A stretch of 64,000 nucleotides of DNA from Mycolicibacterium thermoresistibile (GTDB taxonomy: Bacteria > Actinomycetota > Actinomycetes > Mycobacteriales > Mycobacteriaceae), in the NCBI RefSeq assembly GCF_900187065.1, contig NZ_LT906483.1, forward strand, positions 3,410,001 through 3,474,000, in the 5' to 3' direction. The position numbers were made by a program, and so were the translations under genes. The notes under the pieces are model-generated. The model ran no database searches. It was given only the letters and a program-made list of their open reading frames with translations, and had not been told where the DNA came from. Positions 34,787 to 44,669 of this stretch are shown one piece after another (position 1 is the stretch's first letter; each line of letters opens with the position of its first letter).

Positions 34787-37036
34787 GTCAGCGGGTCTCC
34801 TCGGGATCGGTACCGGGTACGACGGTCAATGATGTTGGGGTGGAATTGAATTCGGATGGACCGCGGACAAACCGGGTCGCGGTGTGGCCGACTGCCTGTG
34901 GCAGTGCCGGGGCGCTGGTCTCGGTGGCGCGCTCCAGCATGGAGGCGATCTTGTTCACCGAGACGACATCGAGATCCAGCGATAGCGAGCAGGCTTGTTC
35001 GACCCGCGCTGCGCCGTAGCGCCGTACCAGGCCCAGCAGGCGGTAGACCGTGCGCATCCGGGTCCAGGGCAGCCGGTCATCGAGGATGCGTTCGGCGTAG
35101 ATCCCCACGTGGGGGCCGTGGGAGGCGCAGGTGGCGATCAACGCCGCCACATCCCGCAGGGCGTAGCCGGTCTTGTGTTCGGGCAGATCGGTGGGGTCGG
35201 TACTGCGCCCACCGGGCCGCTGGCGGGGGTGAACCTTGACCAGCACGCCGCGGTGGTAGAACTTCACGAGCTCGGTGTCGGCGCGCACGTCCAAGCGCTG
35301 TCCTATCCAGCACTCGGGCAGCGAGTACAGCGCCTTGCCGACCTCGGCGTGGAAATCGCGGTGCACCTTGACCGTCTTGAACACCGGCACGTCATAGACC
35401 TCCGGCGCCGGCAGCAGCTTCGGTTGTTCCTCGGCGGTGAACACCTGCCCCGGCTGTGCGCAGGTGGTGCCGTGGGTGCGGGTGCCCGCCGTGTCACGAC
35501 ACCACCGCACGGCGGCCTGCTGCGCTTGCTCAAGGCTGGTGAATGTTTCACCGTCCCAGAAGTTTCGGCGCACGTATTGCACGGCGCGTTCCACGCGCGG
35601 CTTGTCTTTCGGGGGGGTGTCAGATGGTCTGTGTAAGTCCTGACGGAAGGATCTCAGGGCATGGCGACAGGCAAGGACGCGGATTTGGCACTGGGTGAGG
35701 TGGGGTCCACCGTGGAGATGGCCGAGGCGCTTCGGGTGTCGGGCGTGGTGGACGATTTGCTGGCTCAGGTCGATTCCGGCGAGGTTGCGTTGACCGGTGA
35801 GGGGGGCTTGCTGCCCGGGCTGATCAAGCTGGCTCTGGAGCGTGGGCTGGCTGCGGAGCTGACCGATCATCTGGGCTATGAGAAGGGCGACCCGGTGGGG
35901 CGGGCGCTGCCCAATGCCCGCAATGGCACTTCGGCGAAGACGGTGCAGACCGAGGCCGGCCCGGTGCCGTTGGATGTGCCGCGTGATCGTGACGGCTCGT
36001 TCACTCCGCGGCTGGTGCCCAAGGGTCAGCGGCGCCTCGGCGGGCTCGATGACATGATCATTTCGCTGTACGCCGGTGGAATGACCCTGCGTGACATACA
36101 GTTTCACCTTGCGTCGACGATCGGGACCGACGTTTCGCACGAGACGATCTCCAAGATCGTCGACGAGATCTTGCGAGGAGGTCCTGGCCTGGCAGCGCCG
36201 GCCGCTGGACCCGATCTACCCGGTGATATACCTCGACGCGATCGTCGTCAAGGTCAAAGACGGCGGCCACACCCGCAACAAGGCCGCTCACATCGCCGTG
36301 GGCGTCGATATGGCCGGGATCAAGCACGTCCTGGGCATCTGGGTCCAGCAGAACGAAGGAGCGGCGTTTTGGGCCTCGGTGTGTGCCGATCTGGCCAACC
36401 GCGGCGTCCGCGACGTGTTGATCGTATGCTGCGACGGGTTGACCGGCTTCCCCGAGGCGATCGCGGCCACCTGGTCGCAGGCCGCCGTTCAGACCTGTGT
36501 GGTGCATCTGATCCGCAACGCGTTGCGGTTCGTGTCCTACAGCGACCGCAAGGCCGTGGCCGCAGCACTCAGACCGATCTACACCGCGGCGAACGCCGAA
36601 GCGGCCCGTGCCGAGCTCGACGCGTTCAGCGCATCGGAGTTGGGCACGAAGAATCCCACGGTGACACGGGTTTTCGATCGATCGTGGGAACAGTTCACGC
36701 CGTTTTTGGCGTTTCCGCCCGAGTTGCGCCGGGTGATCTACACGACCAACTCGATCGAATCGCTGAACTACCAGTTACGCAAGGTCACCAAGACCCGCGG
36801 CCAGTTCCCCAACGATGCCGCCGTGGTGAAACTGCTGTGGCTGGCCATCTGCAACATCGAGGATAAACGCGCCGCCGAACGGGCCAAGGAACGCAGCCAG
36901 AAACGTTGCCGAACAGCTCCCGGACGCCTCGTGGAAGGACAGGTGGTCACCAACTGGAAGAAAGCACTCGAACAACTCTCGCTGGTCTATGAAGTACCCC
37001 AGGTTTTGTTCCGATCCGTATAGGAGGATCAGGAAC

Positions 37037-37354
37037 ATGCCACGTAAGTATTCGCCGGAGTTTCGTGACCGTGCGCTTCGGTTGTTGGACACCACGATGG
37101 AAGACTCAGGGGTTTCTGAGTTCGAGGCCATCAAGTCTGTAGCCAGCAAACTTGGTGTATCGCAGGAATCGGTGCGCCGGTGGCGGCGCAAGGCCGAGAT
37201 TGACGCCGGGCAGCGCCCCGGCGTGACCAGCACTGAGCACGCCGAGATCCGCAAGCTCAAGCGCGAGAACGCCGAATTGCGCAGAGCTAACGAGATTTTG
37301 AAGTCTGCGTCCGCGTTTTTCGCAGCGGAGCTCGACCGCCCCGCGACGAAATGA
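37037..37354 (+). CDS. IS3 family transposase OrfA
   Basis: A 105-residue DNA-binding protein. The helix-turn-helix covers KSVASKLGVSQESVRRWRRKAE (about residues 36-57) and a leucine-zipper-like coiled coil follows (IRKLKRENAELRRANEILKSA, about 72-92). A strong AGGAGG is upstream. It overlaps orfB by ATGA; in this family a fused OrfAB by ribosomal frameshifting is the usual active transposase. Confidence 0.93.
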   Translation: MPRKYSPEFRDRALRLLDTTMEDSGVSEFEAIKSVASKLGVSQESVRRWRRKAEIDAGQRPGVTSTEHAEIRKLKRENAELRRANEILKSASAFFAAELDRPATK

Positions 37355-38277
37355 TCGCCTTCATCGATGCGCATCGCGATCAGTTCGGGGTCGAGCTCAT
37401 TTGCCGTGTTCTGCGGGCAGCAATCGCCGGTTTCCTCACCTCCCGGGGCTATCGGGCCGCCAAGGCCCGCCCGCCATCAGAGCGGGCGATGCGCGATGAA
37501 CTCCTCATCGCCGAGCTGCGCACCGTCCACGAGCAGAACTTCTCGGTCTATGGCGTCAAGAAGATGCATCACGCCATGAAACGCCGCGGCTGGCGGGTCG
37601 GCCGCGAGCAGACCCGCCGGTTGATGCGTAAAGCCGGCCTGCGCGGCGTGCAGCGCGGTAAGCCGGTGTTCACCACGATCAGCGACCCTGCGCACTGCCG
37701 GCCTGCTGATCTGGTCAACCGGCAGTTCAGCGCTGAGGCCCCAGACCGGCTGTGGGTTGCTGACATCACGTTCGTACGGACCTGGCAGGGGTTCTGCTAC
37801 ACCGCGTTCGTCACCGACGCCTGCACCAAAGCCATCAAGGGATGGGCAGTCGCGGCCAGCATGCGCACCGAGGACCTACCGCTGGAAGCATTCAATCATG
37901 CTGTGTGGCACTCGGACTCAGACCTGTCTGAGTTGATCCATCACTCCGACCGAGGGTCGCAATACTTATCGTTGACATACACCGACCGGTTGGCCGAGCT
38001 CGGGATCGCCCCTTCGGTGGGGTCCCGCGGCGATAGCTATGACAACGCCCTCGCCGAAGCGGTCAACGCCGCCTACAAGACCGAGTTAATCAACCGCGGC
38101 AAACCCTGGCGCAGCGTCGACGACGTCGAGTTGGCCACCGCCGGATGGGTGGCCTGGTACAACCAGGAACGCCTGCACGAAGCCCTCGGCTACGTCCCAC
38201 CAGCCGAGTACGAGGCCGCCCTCACCGGCACCTCACACCCCGCGAGCCAGCCAACCCCGGCCCTCGCAACCAACTAG
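37351..38277 (+). CDS. IS3 family transposase OrfB
   Basis: A 308-residue integrase-core protein. The DDE residues are Asp in WVADITFV, Asp in HHSDRGSQY and Glu in DNALAEAVNAAYK. An HTH_21 region (YGVKKMHHAMKRRGWRVG) precedes the rve domain. Reading frame is whole and identical in translation to the copy at 53603-54529. Confidence 0.95.
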   Translation: MIAFIDAHRDQFGVELICRVLRAAIAGFLTSRGYRAAKARPPSERAMRDELLIAELRTVHEQNFSVYGVKKMHHAMKRRGWRVGREQTRRLMRKAGLRGVQRGKPVFTTISDPAHCRPADLVNRQFSAEAPDRLWVADITFVRTWQGFCYTAFVTDACTKAIKGWAVAASMRTEDLPLEAFNHAVWHSDSDLSELIHHSDRGSQYLSLTYTDRLAELGIAPSVGSRGDSYDNALAEAVNAAYKTELINRGKPWRSVDDVELATAGWVAWYNQERLHEALGYVPPAEYEAALTGTSHPASQPTPALATN

Positions 38278-40915
38278 GAACAAAACCTGGGGTACTTCAG
38301 TACCCAGACCGCATCGAGCCGTATCTGTAACACCGACGATCGACAGGAAACCAAACAAGCGACTTACACAGAAAACTTGACACGCTCTCTTTCGGCGAGG
38401 CCACCCTCGCCGGGTCGGTCAGGAACCCGGCATGGCCGGCGTAGTCCAGCCAGCCCTGGCTGAACTGCGGGTTGACCGCATCGGCGGCGGCGATCACCGG
38501 TTTGAGATTGTCGGGGATCAGCACCGCGAACACGCCCCCGAAGAACTCCCACGCCGCCTCGCATCCGGCGATCACCGCGGCCAGGGTCTGCGAGTAGGAC
38601 AGCCACACGAACATGTGTCGGGAGTACACCGCGGTGAAGATCAGGGCATGCACCTTGCGGCGCCGCCCGTCGGCGGGGTCGGTGAGCATCCCCAAATAGC
38701 CAAAATCGATCTGGCACTCCACCCCGGGATCACCATCGGCGACCCGTACTGTGAGGTCCTTGCGGCCGAAACCGCAACGCTGGCTGGCGAATCGATGCAA
38801 TGTCCGGTACGGCACCACACAGCCCTGCCGACCCAGCAGGGTGTGGATCTTGGTCACCGTCAACGGCCGCTGCTCTGCCGTGCCAGCCACCCAGGCAGTG
38901 ATCTGATCCTCGAACCCCAAAAGCTGCTCCCACGCCGCCCCGTGGCCATCAGGGCGCACCGGACGCACCGCTTCGGCGACCAACCCGATCAGGCCGTCAT
39001 CAATCGCGCTGGGATCAGCGTCGCGGCGCAGACCGGCCCCCTGGGCGGCCTCGACATAGCGCCGCACCGTCTTGCGGTCCAGGCCGCAATGCGCGGCGAT
39101 CGTGCGATAGCCCGGCGCCGGCAACCCCGCGACCCCCAGCCACACCCGTAACACTTCTCTGATCTCATTCACACTGACCTCCCGAAAAGCCATGCCCGCC
39201 GACCTCCGTGACTTGAGCCGTCACGACCGATCGAACGAACAAACGAAAAGACCACCGACGCGACGCGCCGGTGGTCCCATAACTGGCAATCCAGGTGGTC
39301 CCATCACCCTGGCAAAAATCAGGTCACACTGGTCCCATCCTCATGGCAGACGACAGTGATCCTGGCTCATCTGGGATCAGCGCATACCGATGCTGAGCTG
39401 GGCATTCTGCTCGAGCAAGCGAGGGAAATGGTGGTCGGCGGCCAGGCGGCGCTGGATTTCGAGGTGGCTGCCCGCGCCCAATCGATGGCCGATGTGGCCG
39501 ATTTCCGTGCGCAGGCGTTGATCTCCGAGCGAGCCACACCGACGGTCGCGGCGCCGGTGGTGCCGCCCGGGCGTACCGTCGGTGCCAGCTCGCGGCTGCT
39601 CTACGACGTCCTGGGCCACGTCTATGACTGGCTCGGCTTCGATGCCGTCGGCGACGCGGTGTTCCGCGATTTGGTGATCTCCCGGATCGTGGAGCCAACC
39701 AGCAAGCTCGACGCCTCACGAGTGCTGGCAGATCTTGGGGCTCGGTTGGTGTCCTACAAGACCATCGACCGCCATGCCCGCAAGATCCACTCCAGCGGTC
39801 ACCGCGACACGATCGCCGAGAAGTGCTTCGCCTACGCTTCGGACTGCGGTGGACTGTCGCTGATTTTGTACGACGTGACCACCCTGTATTTCGAAGCGGA
39901 ATCCGAGGATTCGCTGCGCAAGGTCGGCTATTCCAAAGAGCGTCGAGTCGATCCTCAAATTGTGGTCGGACTGCTGGTCGACCGGACCGGATTTCCCTTG
40001 GAGATCGGCTGTTTCGAGGGCAATACCGCTGAGACCACCACGATCGTGCCGATCATCACCAGCTTTCTGGCCCGCCACCATCTGCAGGGCACACCGATGG
40101 TGGTGGCCGCCGACGCAGGCATGCTCTCGCAGACCAACCTCGCCGCGCTGGATGAGGCGAACCTGTCGTTCATCGTCGGCTCGCGGGTCACCAAGGCTCC
40201 CGGCGATCTGGAATCCCACTTCCATTGGAACGGCGATCTTTTCACCGACAGCCAGGTCATCGACACCGTGACTCCCCGGCACGGCAACACCCGCGTCAAC
40301 GACACCAAATTGCGTACCGAACCGGTCTGGAACCCCGACCGCGATACCGGGGCGTGGCGGGCGATCTGGGCGTATTCGGCCAAACGGGCCCGCCGCGACC
40401 AGAAGACTCTGGCCGCCCAGGAAGCCCGGGCCCGGGCGATCATCTCCGGCGAGAAGAAGGCCAAGACAGCACGATTCGTCACGACCCGCGGCGATGAACG
40501 CACTCTCGACGAAGCCAGCCTGGCCCGTGCCCAATCCCTGGTCGGGCTCAAGGGCTACGTGACCAACGTCCCGGCATCGGTGATGCCCGCTGGCGAGGTC
40601 ATCGCGAAGTATCACGACCTGTGGCACGTCGAGAAGTCGTTTCGGATGTCCAAAACCGACCTTGATGCCCGGCCCATGTTCAACCGCATGCGCGATGCCA
40701 TCGAAGCGCATCTGACCATCGTGTTCGCCGCGCTGGCCGTCTCCCACGCCATCCAATCGCGCACCGGACTATCCATCGCCAAAGTCGTCAAGACACTGCG
40801 GCCGCTGCGCTCGGCGACCATCAACATCAACGGCGCCACGCAGACCTTCCCACCAGAGATCCCCGACACCGAGCGCAAAATCCTCACCGACCTCGGCTTC
40901 AAACCTGGGTACTAA

Positions 40916-41476
40916 GCAAAATGTCCAAACTCAGGAGTTTTATGCACAGGAACTAATTCGAGCAATTTTCGAAGAGTTTCTTTCCCTTGTGTCAATAACG
41001 ATCTGCACGCGGGCCCAAAAGAACATAAATGCAGCCGATAATCTCGACTGCTATCACTGATTACAAAATCACTTTACGCCGTCCAACAAGAATGGAACCG
41101 TCACCCGTCGGTCGATCAACTCGGCCGCGACGTTGAGACGCGTCTCATCGGCGCTACTACAGGGCCGATGCAGAGGTGGCGCACATCCCTGGGCCCGGCT
41201 CGGACATCAAGAACCCGCGCGCGGATGGGGCGGATTGTCAGAATCCGCATAAGCTCGGACATTTGTGTCGTGGCCCACACTCGACGATGGTGAATCTTCA
41301 CAACCGCGAAAAAAACTAAAGATCTATCTATATAGCGAATTGGATATCCCGTAGCGCCCAAACTTCGCGGGACTCTGGTGGCCGATCTCGGCACAGATCT
41401 GCGGCTCGGATTCCGTTGCTCACCGCACCTTCGCATCCAGCGATCGCCGGGGCGGGGTTCTTCGCAGGCCGCGGCG
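40916..41476. other. 561 bp without a gene between IS1634 remnant and TetR
   Basis: No convincing reading frame. The first 170 bp are AT-rich and probably include the right end of the IS1634 element, whose terminus I could not identify. A perfect 14-bp palindrome TGAGACGCGTCTCA lies at 41134-41147. The 10-mer CTATATAGCG at 41328-41337 is the inverse of the operator core at 29005-29014 and may be left over from a lost promoter. Confidence 0.5.
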
Positions 41477-42058
41477 TCATTCGACCAGCCGCCAGACGAC
41501 TTCGGACACCGCACCCAGCACCTCGGCGAGGGACACGTCGGACACCCCGTTGTGATGGATCAGCCAGGACCGCTCGAGCATCGCCATGACGGCCAGGCCG
41601 GTGGCCGCCGCGTCCGTGGACACCGGCCTGGCGGCCGCCTTGGCGATCCGCTCCCCCAGCGCCCGCGCCGCGCGCCGGTGCGACCGCGCCACGGTGGCGC
41701 GGAACGCTTCGTCGTCCGGCATGTCCTCCTCTGACCGGATCACGAACGCGCCGTTACGGTCGAGATAGGCGAAATAGCGGGCCACCCACTCGTCGATCCC
41801 GGCGCGCGACATGTCCTCGCCGAACGACTCAGCCACGGCGAGCACCTCGCGATAGGTGTCAGTGCCTAGTTCGATGAACAGTTCGGTCTTGTCGCTGAAG
41901 TAGTAGTAGAAGTTCGCGCGAGTGACGCCGGCCAGGTCGGTGATGTCACGGATCGTCACCCCGGAGAACCCCTTGCGGGCGAAGGCCACCCGGGCTGCGT
42001 CGAGGATGGTCGAGCGGGTGCGATCCGACTTACGGGCCGTACCGTTGTCAGCCGGCAT
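41477..42058 (-). CDS. TetR/AcrR family transcriptional regulator
   Basis: A 193-residue regulator with the helix-turn-helix at about residues 14-60 (ILDAARVAFARKGFSG, IRDITDLAGVTRANFYYYF). ATG at 42056-42058 (MPADNGTARKSD). Its start lies inside the end of the Rieske oxygenase gene (11-bp overlap), so both are one operon. It probably represses that operon; the perfect palindrome at 43081-43100 is a good operator candidate. Confidence 0.92.
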   Translation of the reverse strand: MPADNGTARKSDRTRSTILDAARVAFARKGFSGVTIRDITDLAGVTRANFYYYFSDKTELFIELGTDTYREVLAVAESFGEDMSRAGIDEWVARYFAYLDRNGAFVIRSEEDMPDDEAFRATVARSHRRAARALGERIAKAAARPVSTDAAATGLAVMAMLERSWLIHHNGVSDVSLAEVLGAVSEVVWRLVE

Positions 42059-43031
42059 GGACCGGCTCCGGGTAGAAGCCGCGCGCCCATGCCCGCAACT
42101 CCTTGAAACCGTCGGCCTCCGACGGCGCCAGCGCGGGTTTGTCCGTGTAGCGCTGGTGCTCCCAGATCCGGATATCGTCGGGCAGCGCCAGCTTGGCGGA
42201 GTCGAGCCGCTCGACGAAGTTGTCGGCACCCTCGTCGCTGATCCAGTAGCTCGCGAAGATGTCCGAGGTGGTGTCGTCGACGGGCGTGGCGTTGATCGAG
42301 ATCACCCGCACTCCCTCACGCAGATGCTCGGCGGTAAATGAGACACCGATGCCCGACCAATAGATCTCGATGGTGTTCAGGGTGTCCTCCGGACGATCGA
42401 GTCCGTCGGCCCACCGTCTGCCGAATCCGACCTTGGCCGCCCAAGTCGCCTCGTCGCGCGTCTCACGCAGCACCCGCGGGCTGATCGGCGTGCCGTGCAC
42501 GAACCGGAAATGATGTGGGTCGACGGCATTCTCAGCGATGACCTGCGGGTGCACCTTGACGCGCTCGAACCTGGTGCGACAGTCGGGAGTGAACTCGTAA
42601 TAGCTACGCGACGAGACATGATCACCGAGAACGTCGAAAGTGTCGGGCAACCGCCAGCGCGGCTCGGCGCCGGAGACGTCGTGCCAGATGTAGATGGTGT
42701 CATGGGCCTCGACGACGGGGTAGGAACGGATACGCCTGCCGCGATTCGGGCGTTTCTCGTAGGGAATCCGCACGTTTCGGCCCTGCCCGTCCCAGACCCA
42801 GCCGTGGAACGGACACTGGATACCGTCGTCAACAACGCATCCGCCGTGCGCGAGGCTGGCCCCAAGGTGCTCACAGTGCGCATCGAGCACGCTGACGGTG
42901 CCGTCCGCCTGCCGGAACGCCACCAGATCGCGCCCGAAATAGCGCAGTGGCGCGACCGCGCGATCAGTGATCTCAGCACTCCAGGCGACCTGAAACCAGC
43001 CGGTCGGCACACTGCTCGGCAGCCGAGTCAT
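42048..43031 (-). CDS. Rieske [2Fe-2S] ring-hydroxylating oxygenase (KshA-like)
   Basis: A 327-residue oxygenase component. The Rieske cluster ligands are C-x-H in DAHCEHLGAS (near residue 51) and C-x2-H in IQCPFHGW (near residue 71). The mononuclear iron site is in ENAVDPHHFRFVHG (about residues 167-180), as in 3-ketosteroid 9-alpha-hydroxylase KshA, though KshA proteins are longer (about 380). Its ferredoxin reductase is not beside it. A steroid or terpenoid hydroxylase is inferred; the substrate is open. Confidence 0.88.
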   Translation of the reverse strand: MTRLPSSVPTGWFQVAWSAEITDRAVAPLRYFGRDLVAFRQADGTVSVLDAHCEHLGASLAHGGCVVDDGIQCPFHGWVWDGQGRNVRIPYEKRPNRGRRIRSYPVVEAHDTIYIWHDVSGAEPRWRLPDTFDVLGDHVSSRSYYEFTPDCRTRFERVKVHPQVIAENAVDPHHFRFVHGTPISPRVLRETRDEATWAAKVGFGRRWADGLDRPEDTLNTIEIYWSGIGVSFTAEHLREGVRVISINATPVDDTTSDIFASYWISDEGADNFVERLDSAKLALPDDIRIWEHQRYTDKPALAPSEADGFKELRAWARGFYPEPVHAG

Positions 43032-43080
43032 CGAACCTCCTATGTGTCACCACGTTTCCAGTCACGAACCCTACCTCACC

Positions 43081-43100
43081 TTTTGACAAAAAAGTCAAAA
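43081..43100. promoter_or_regulatory. perfect palindrome, probable TetR operator
   Basis: TTTTGAC and GTCAAAA are perfect 7-bp arms around AAAAAA. The site lies 50 bp upstream of the Rieske gene start and 74 bp upstream of the divergent LLM gene start. It is well placed to let the TetR at 41477-42058 control both directions. Confidence 0.65.
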
Positions 43101-43173
43101 ATTAGATCCGGAAGTCGTGCGCGGTGTATCTTCACCTGTATTACTAAGTAAGCGATCTACGAATGGGGTCAAC

Positions 43174-44169
43174 ATGCGGTGGGGTTTGCCATGGCCGGGT
43201 GAGCAGGTGGCGGTGGAAGCCGAAGCGGTCGGCGCATCGGTGTTCTGCGCCGGCGAGTTCGCCGATATCAGCGCGTATGTGACGGCCGCGGAGATGGCCC
43301 TGTCGACAACGTCGGCGATGGTCGGCCCCGGCATCGCCTACGCGTTCGCACGCTCTCCCTTCGTACACGCCTCCTCGGTGCGACACCTTTCCAAGCGGGC
43401 GCCGGGCCGGGTGTTCCTCGGCCTGGGTGCCGGCACTGCGCGGATGAACAGCGACTGGTTCTGCGTCGACTCCTCCCACCCGGCGCCCCGCATGGCTGAA
43501 CTCATCGAGGTCATCCGACTGTTCCTGCACGCGGAGAATGGCGAGAAGATCCGGTACTCCGGCGACTTCTACCGCGTCGACGCCGACATCCGGGCACCCG
43601 TCTTCGGTCGCCTGGACGTGCCGATCCTCATCGGCGCGTTCAACCGCATCATGCTCCGCACCGCGGGCCGCGTCGCCGACGGTGTGCTCGGCCACGGGTT
43701 GTTCACCGACCGCTGGTGGGACGAGGTCGTGGGTCCCGAAATCACCGCGGGCGCCACAGCGGCGGGCCGCCGGACCGAGGATCTGAAACGCTGGGGCTGG
43801 GTGATCACCGCGGTCAACGACGAGGATCCGCAGCGGGCCATCACCGACGCCCGCCTGCAGATCGCCTTCTACCTGACCGTCAAAACCTACGACTCACTGG
43901 TCGAACTGCACGGATGGCAGGATCAGGTGAGCGCCATCCGCACCGCGTTCCGCAGCGGCGACCCGCGCTCAATGGCCCGGCATGTGACCGACGACATGCT
44001 GTGGGCGATCGCGGTCTGCGGTGACAGCGACCAGGCCGCCGAGATGCTGGCAGCGCGGAAGCGGTTGCCCGACACGGCGATACTGGCCGCTCCGAGTTTC
44101 CTGGTCAGCCCGCGCCGGCGAGCGGGCTACGACGCCGCTGGGCTACGCCTGATGGCTGATCGGTCGTGA
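43174..44169 (+). CDS. LLM class F420-dependent oxidoreductase
   Basis: A 331-residue luciferase-like protein. RWGLPWPGEQ opens the barrel, VGPGIAYAFARSPF lies near residue 50, FLGLGAGTAR near residue 83 and DVPILIGAFNRIMLRTAGRVADGV near residue 150. F420 is the likely cofactor. The ATG at 43174 was chosen because the barrel strand starts there; an upstream ATG at 43117 would add 19 residues without family character. Divergent from the Rieske operon. Confidence 0.88.
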   Translation: MRWGLPWPGEQVAVEAEAVGASVFCAGEFADISAYVTAAEMALSTTSAMVGPGIAYAFARSPFVHASSVRHLSKRAPGRVFLGLGAGTARMNSDWFCVDSSHPAPRMAELIEVIRLFLHAENGEKIRYSGDFYRVDADIRAPVFGRLDVPILIGAFNRIMLRTAGRVADGVLGHGLFTDRWWDEVVGPEITAGATAAGRRTEDLKRWGWVITAVNDEDPQRAITDARLQIAFYLTVKTYDSLVELHGWQDQVSAIRTAFRSGDPRSMARHVTDDMLWAIAVCGDSDQAAEMLAARKRLPDTAILAAPSFLVSPRRRAGYDAAGLRLMADRS

Positions 44170-44247
44170 CGGGCGCGGTTATGACCTCCGACGTCGGTAC
44201 ACATGGTTTACTGAGTAGTACAACTGATCCATGACGAAGGGACCGCA

Positions 44248-44669
44248 GTGTCTCGACCTGAGTCGCTGGCTCCGATGATCTCAGCTGACGCGGCGCCCGG
44301 CGCGGTGCGGTCGCCCAAAACGGCCGAACTGGTCGCGCGCACACTACGGCGAATGGTCGTCGAGGGCCAGCTCAAGGACGGCGACTTCCTCCCCCACGAG
44401 GCGGAACTGATCGCACACTTCGGCGTCAGCCGGCCGACGCTGCGCGAGGCCGTGCGCGTACTGGAGTCCGAGCGCCTGGTCGATGTCCGCCGCGGTTCCC
44501 GCACCGGCGCCCGGGTCCGCGTACCAGGCCCGGAGATCGTCGCCCGGCCGGCAGCCCTGCTACTGGCGCTGTCCGGCGCGACGCTGGCCGATGTGCTGAC
44601 CGCCCGGATCGCCATCGAGCGCTGTGTCATCAGCGCCGAAACGGATCAACCCCTGATTGCCGATTTGGG
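44248..44669 (+). pseudogene. FadR/GntR family regulator, C-terminal domain cut off
   Basis: The winged helix-turn-helix is complete (PHEAELIAHFGVSRPTLREAVRVLESERL, about residues 48-76), and the FCD domain begins (LADVLTARIAIE). Family similarity ends at about LIADLG, near 44668, exactly where the tnpB stop of the recombinase element lies on the other strand. The frame then runs on to a chance stop at 44724. Most of the ligand domain is lost. GTG start at 44248 after GAAGGG. Confidence 0.85.

Larger units (their letters stand above)
36990..38299 (+). mobile_element. IS3 family element, copy 1 (intact)
   Basis: A 1310-bp element with perfect 23-bp inverted ends TGAAGTACCCCAGGTTTTGT(TCC). The flanks are CTA on the left and GTA on the right, so the 3-bp duplication is not exact; the reconstructed IS256 frame shares only TA. 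It carries orfA and orfB. A second copy with the same net length lies inverted at 53581-55780. Confidence 0.92.
35661..38330 (+). pseudogene. IS256 family transposase, frameshifted and split by IS3
   Basis: The start MATGKDADLALG reads to about 36178, then the frame changes near 36175-36182 (about two bases missing in TTGCGAGGAGG) and continues as EEVLAWQRRPLDPIYP. The catalytic residues are Asp in YLDAIVVKV, Asp in CCDGLTGFPEA and Glu in TTNSIESLNYQL. The IS3 element enters after LSLVY at about 36989, and the last codons PDRIEPYL-stop lie at 38303-38330. So it is doubly broken. Confidence 0.9.
35613..38387 (+). mobile_element. IS256 family element inserted in istA
   Basis: Terminal repeats start GGGGGTGTCAGATGGTCTGT at the left and, inverted, GAGCGTGTCAAGTTTTCTGT at the right. 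The 8-bp target duplication TCTTTCGG is at 35605-35612 and 38388-38395, the usual size for IS256. It carries one transposase gene that has both a frameshift and a nested IS3 insertion. Confidence 0.92.
34788..39193 (-). pseudogene. istA: IS21 transposase IstA split by an IS256 element
   Basis: The N-terminal part (39193-38388) has the helix-turn-helix (APGYRTIAAHCGLDRKTVRRY) and the first catalytic region (CQIDFGYLG, LIPDNLKP). The C-terminal part (35604-34788) continues from KDKPRVERAVQYVRRNFW. Removing the insert with one copy of the 8-bp duplication restores a 541-codon frame (540 residues), a normal IstA size. Inactive in its present form. Confidence 0.93.
33928..39355 (-). mobile_element. 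IS21 family element inserted in an IS1634 transposase gene
   Basis: The ends read TGTCGCTTGCCAGGGTGATGG at the left (33928 on) and, inverted, TGTCGTCTGCCATGAGGATG at the right (ending 39355). Further internal copies of the GATGGGACC repeat occur at both ends, typical of IS21 multiple terminal repeats. The 5-bp target duplication GTGAT lies at 33923-33927 and 39356-39360. It carries istB and an istA gene that is itself interrupted, so the element is disabled. Confidence 0.93.
33845..40915 (+). pseudogene. IS1634 family transposase split by an IS21 element
   Basis: Two pieces, 33845-33927 and 39356-40915, join in frame once one copy of the 5-bp duplication GTGAT is removed, giving about 545 residues (GTG start, AYVRKVRTASGAV). 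The downstream piece contains YDVTTLYFEAE, ADAGMLS and DLWHVEKSFRMSKTDLDARP, which match the IS1634/IS1549 DDE transposase pattern. The gene is inactive because of the 5.4-kb insert. The true left end of the IS1634 element was not found: only 17 bp separate the GTG from the IS1380 duplication. Confidence 0.88.

Noticed and set aside
36175..36182. IS256 frame change as a possible programmed frameshift
   Set aside because: No slippery heptamer is seen and IS256 transposases are normally made from one frame; a simple indel is the better explanation.
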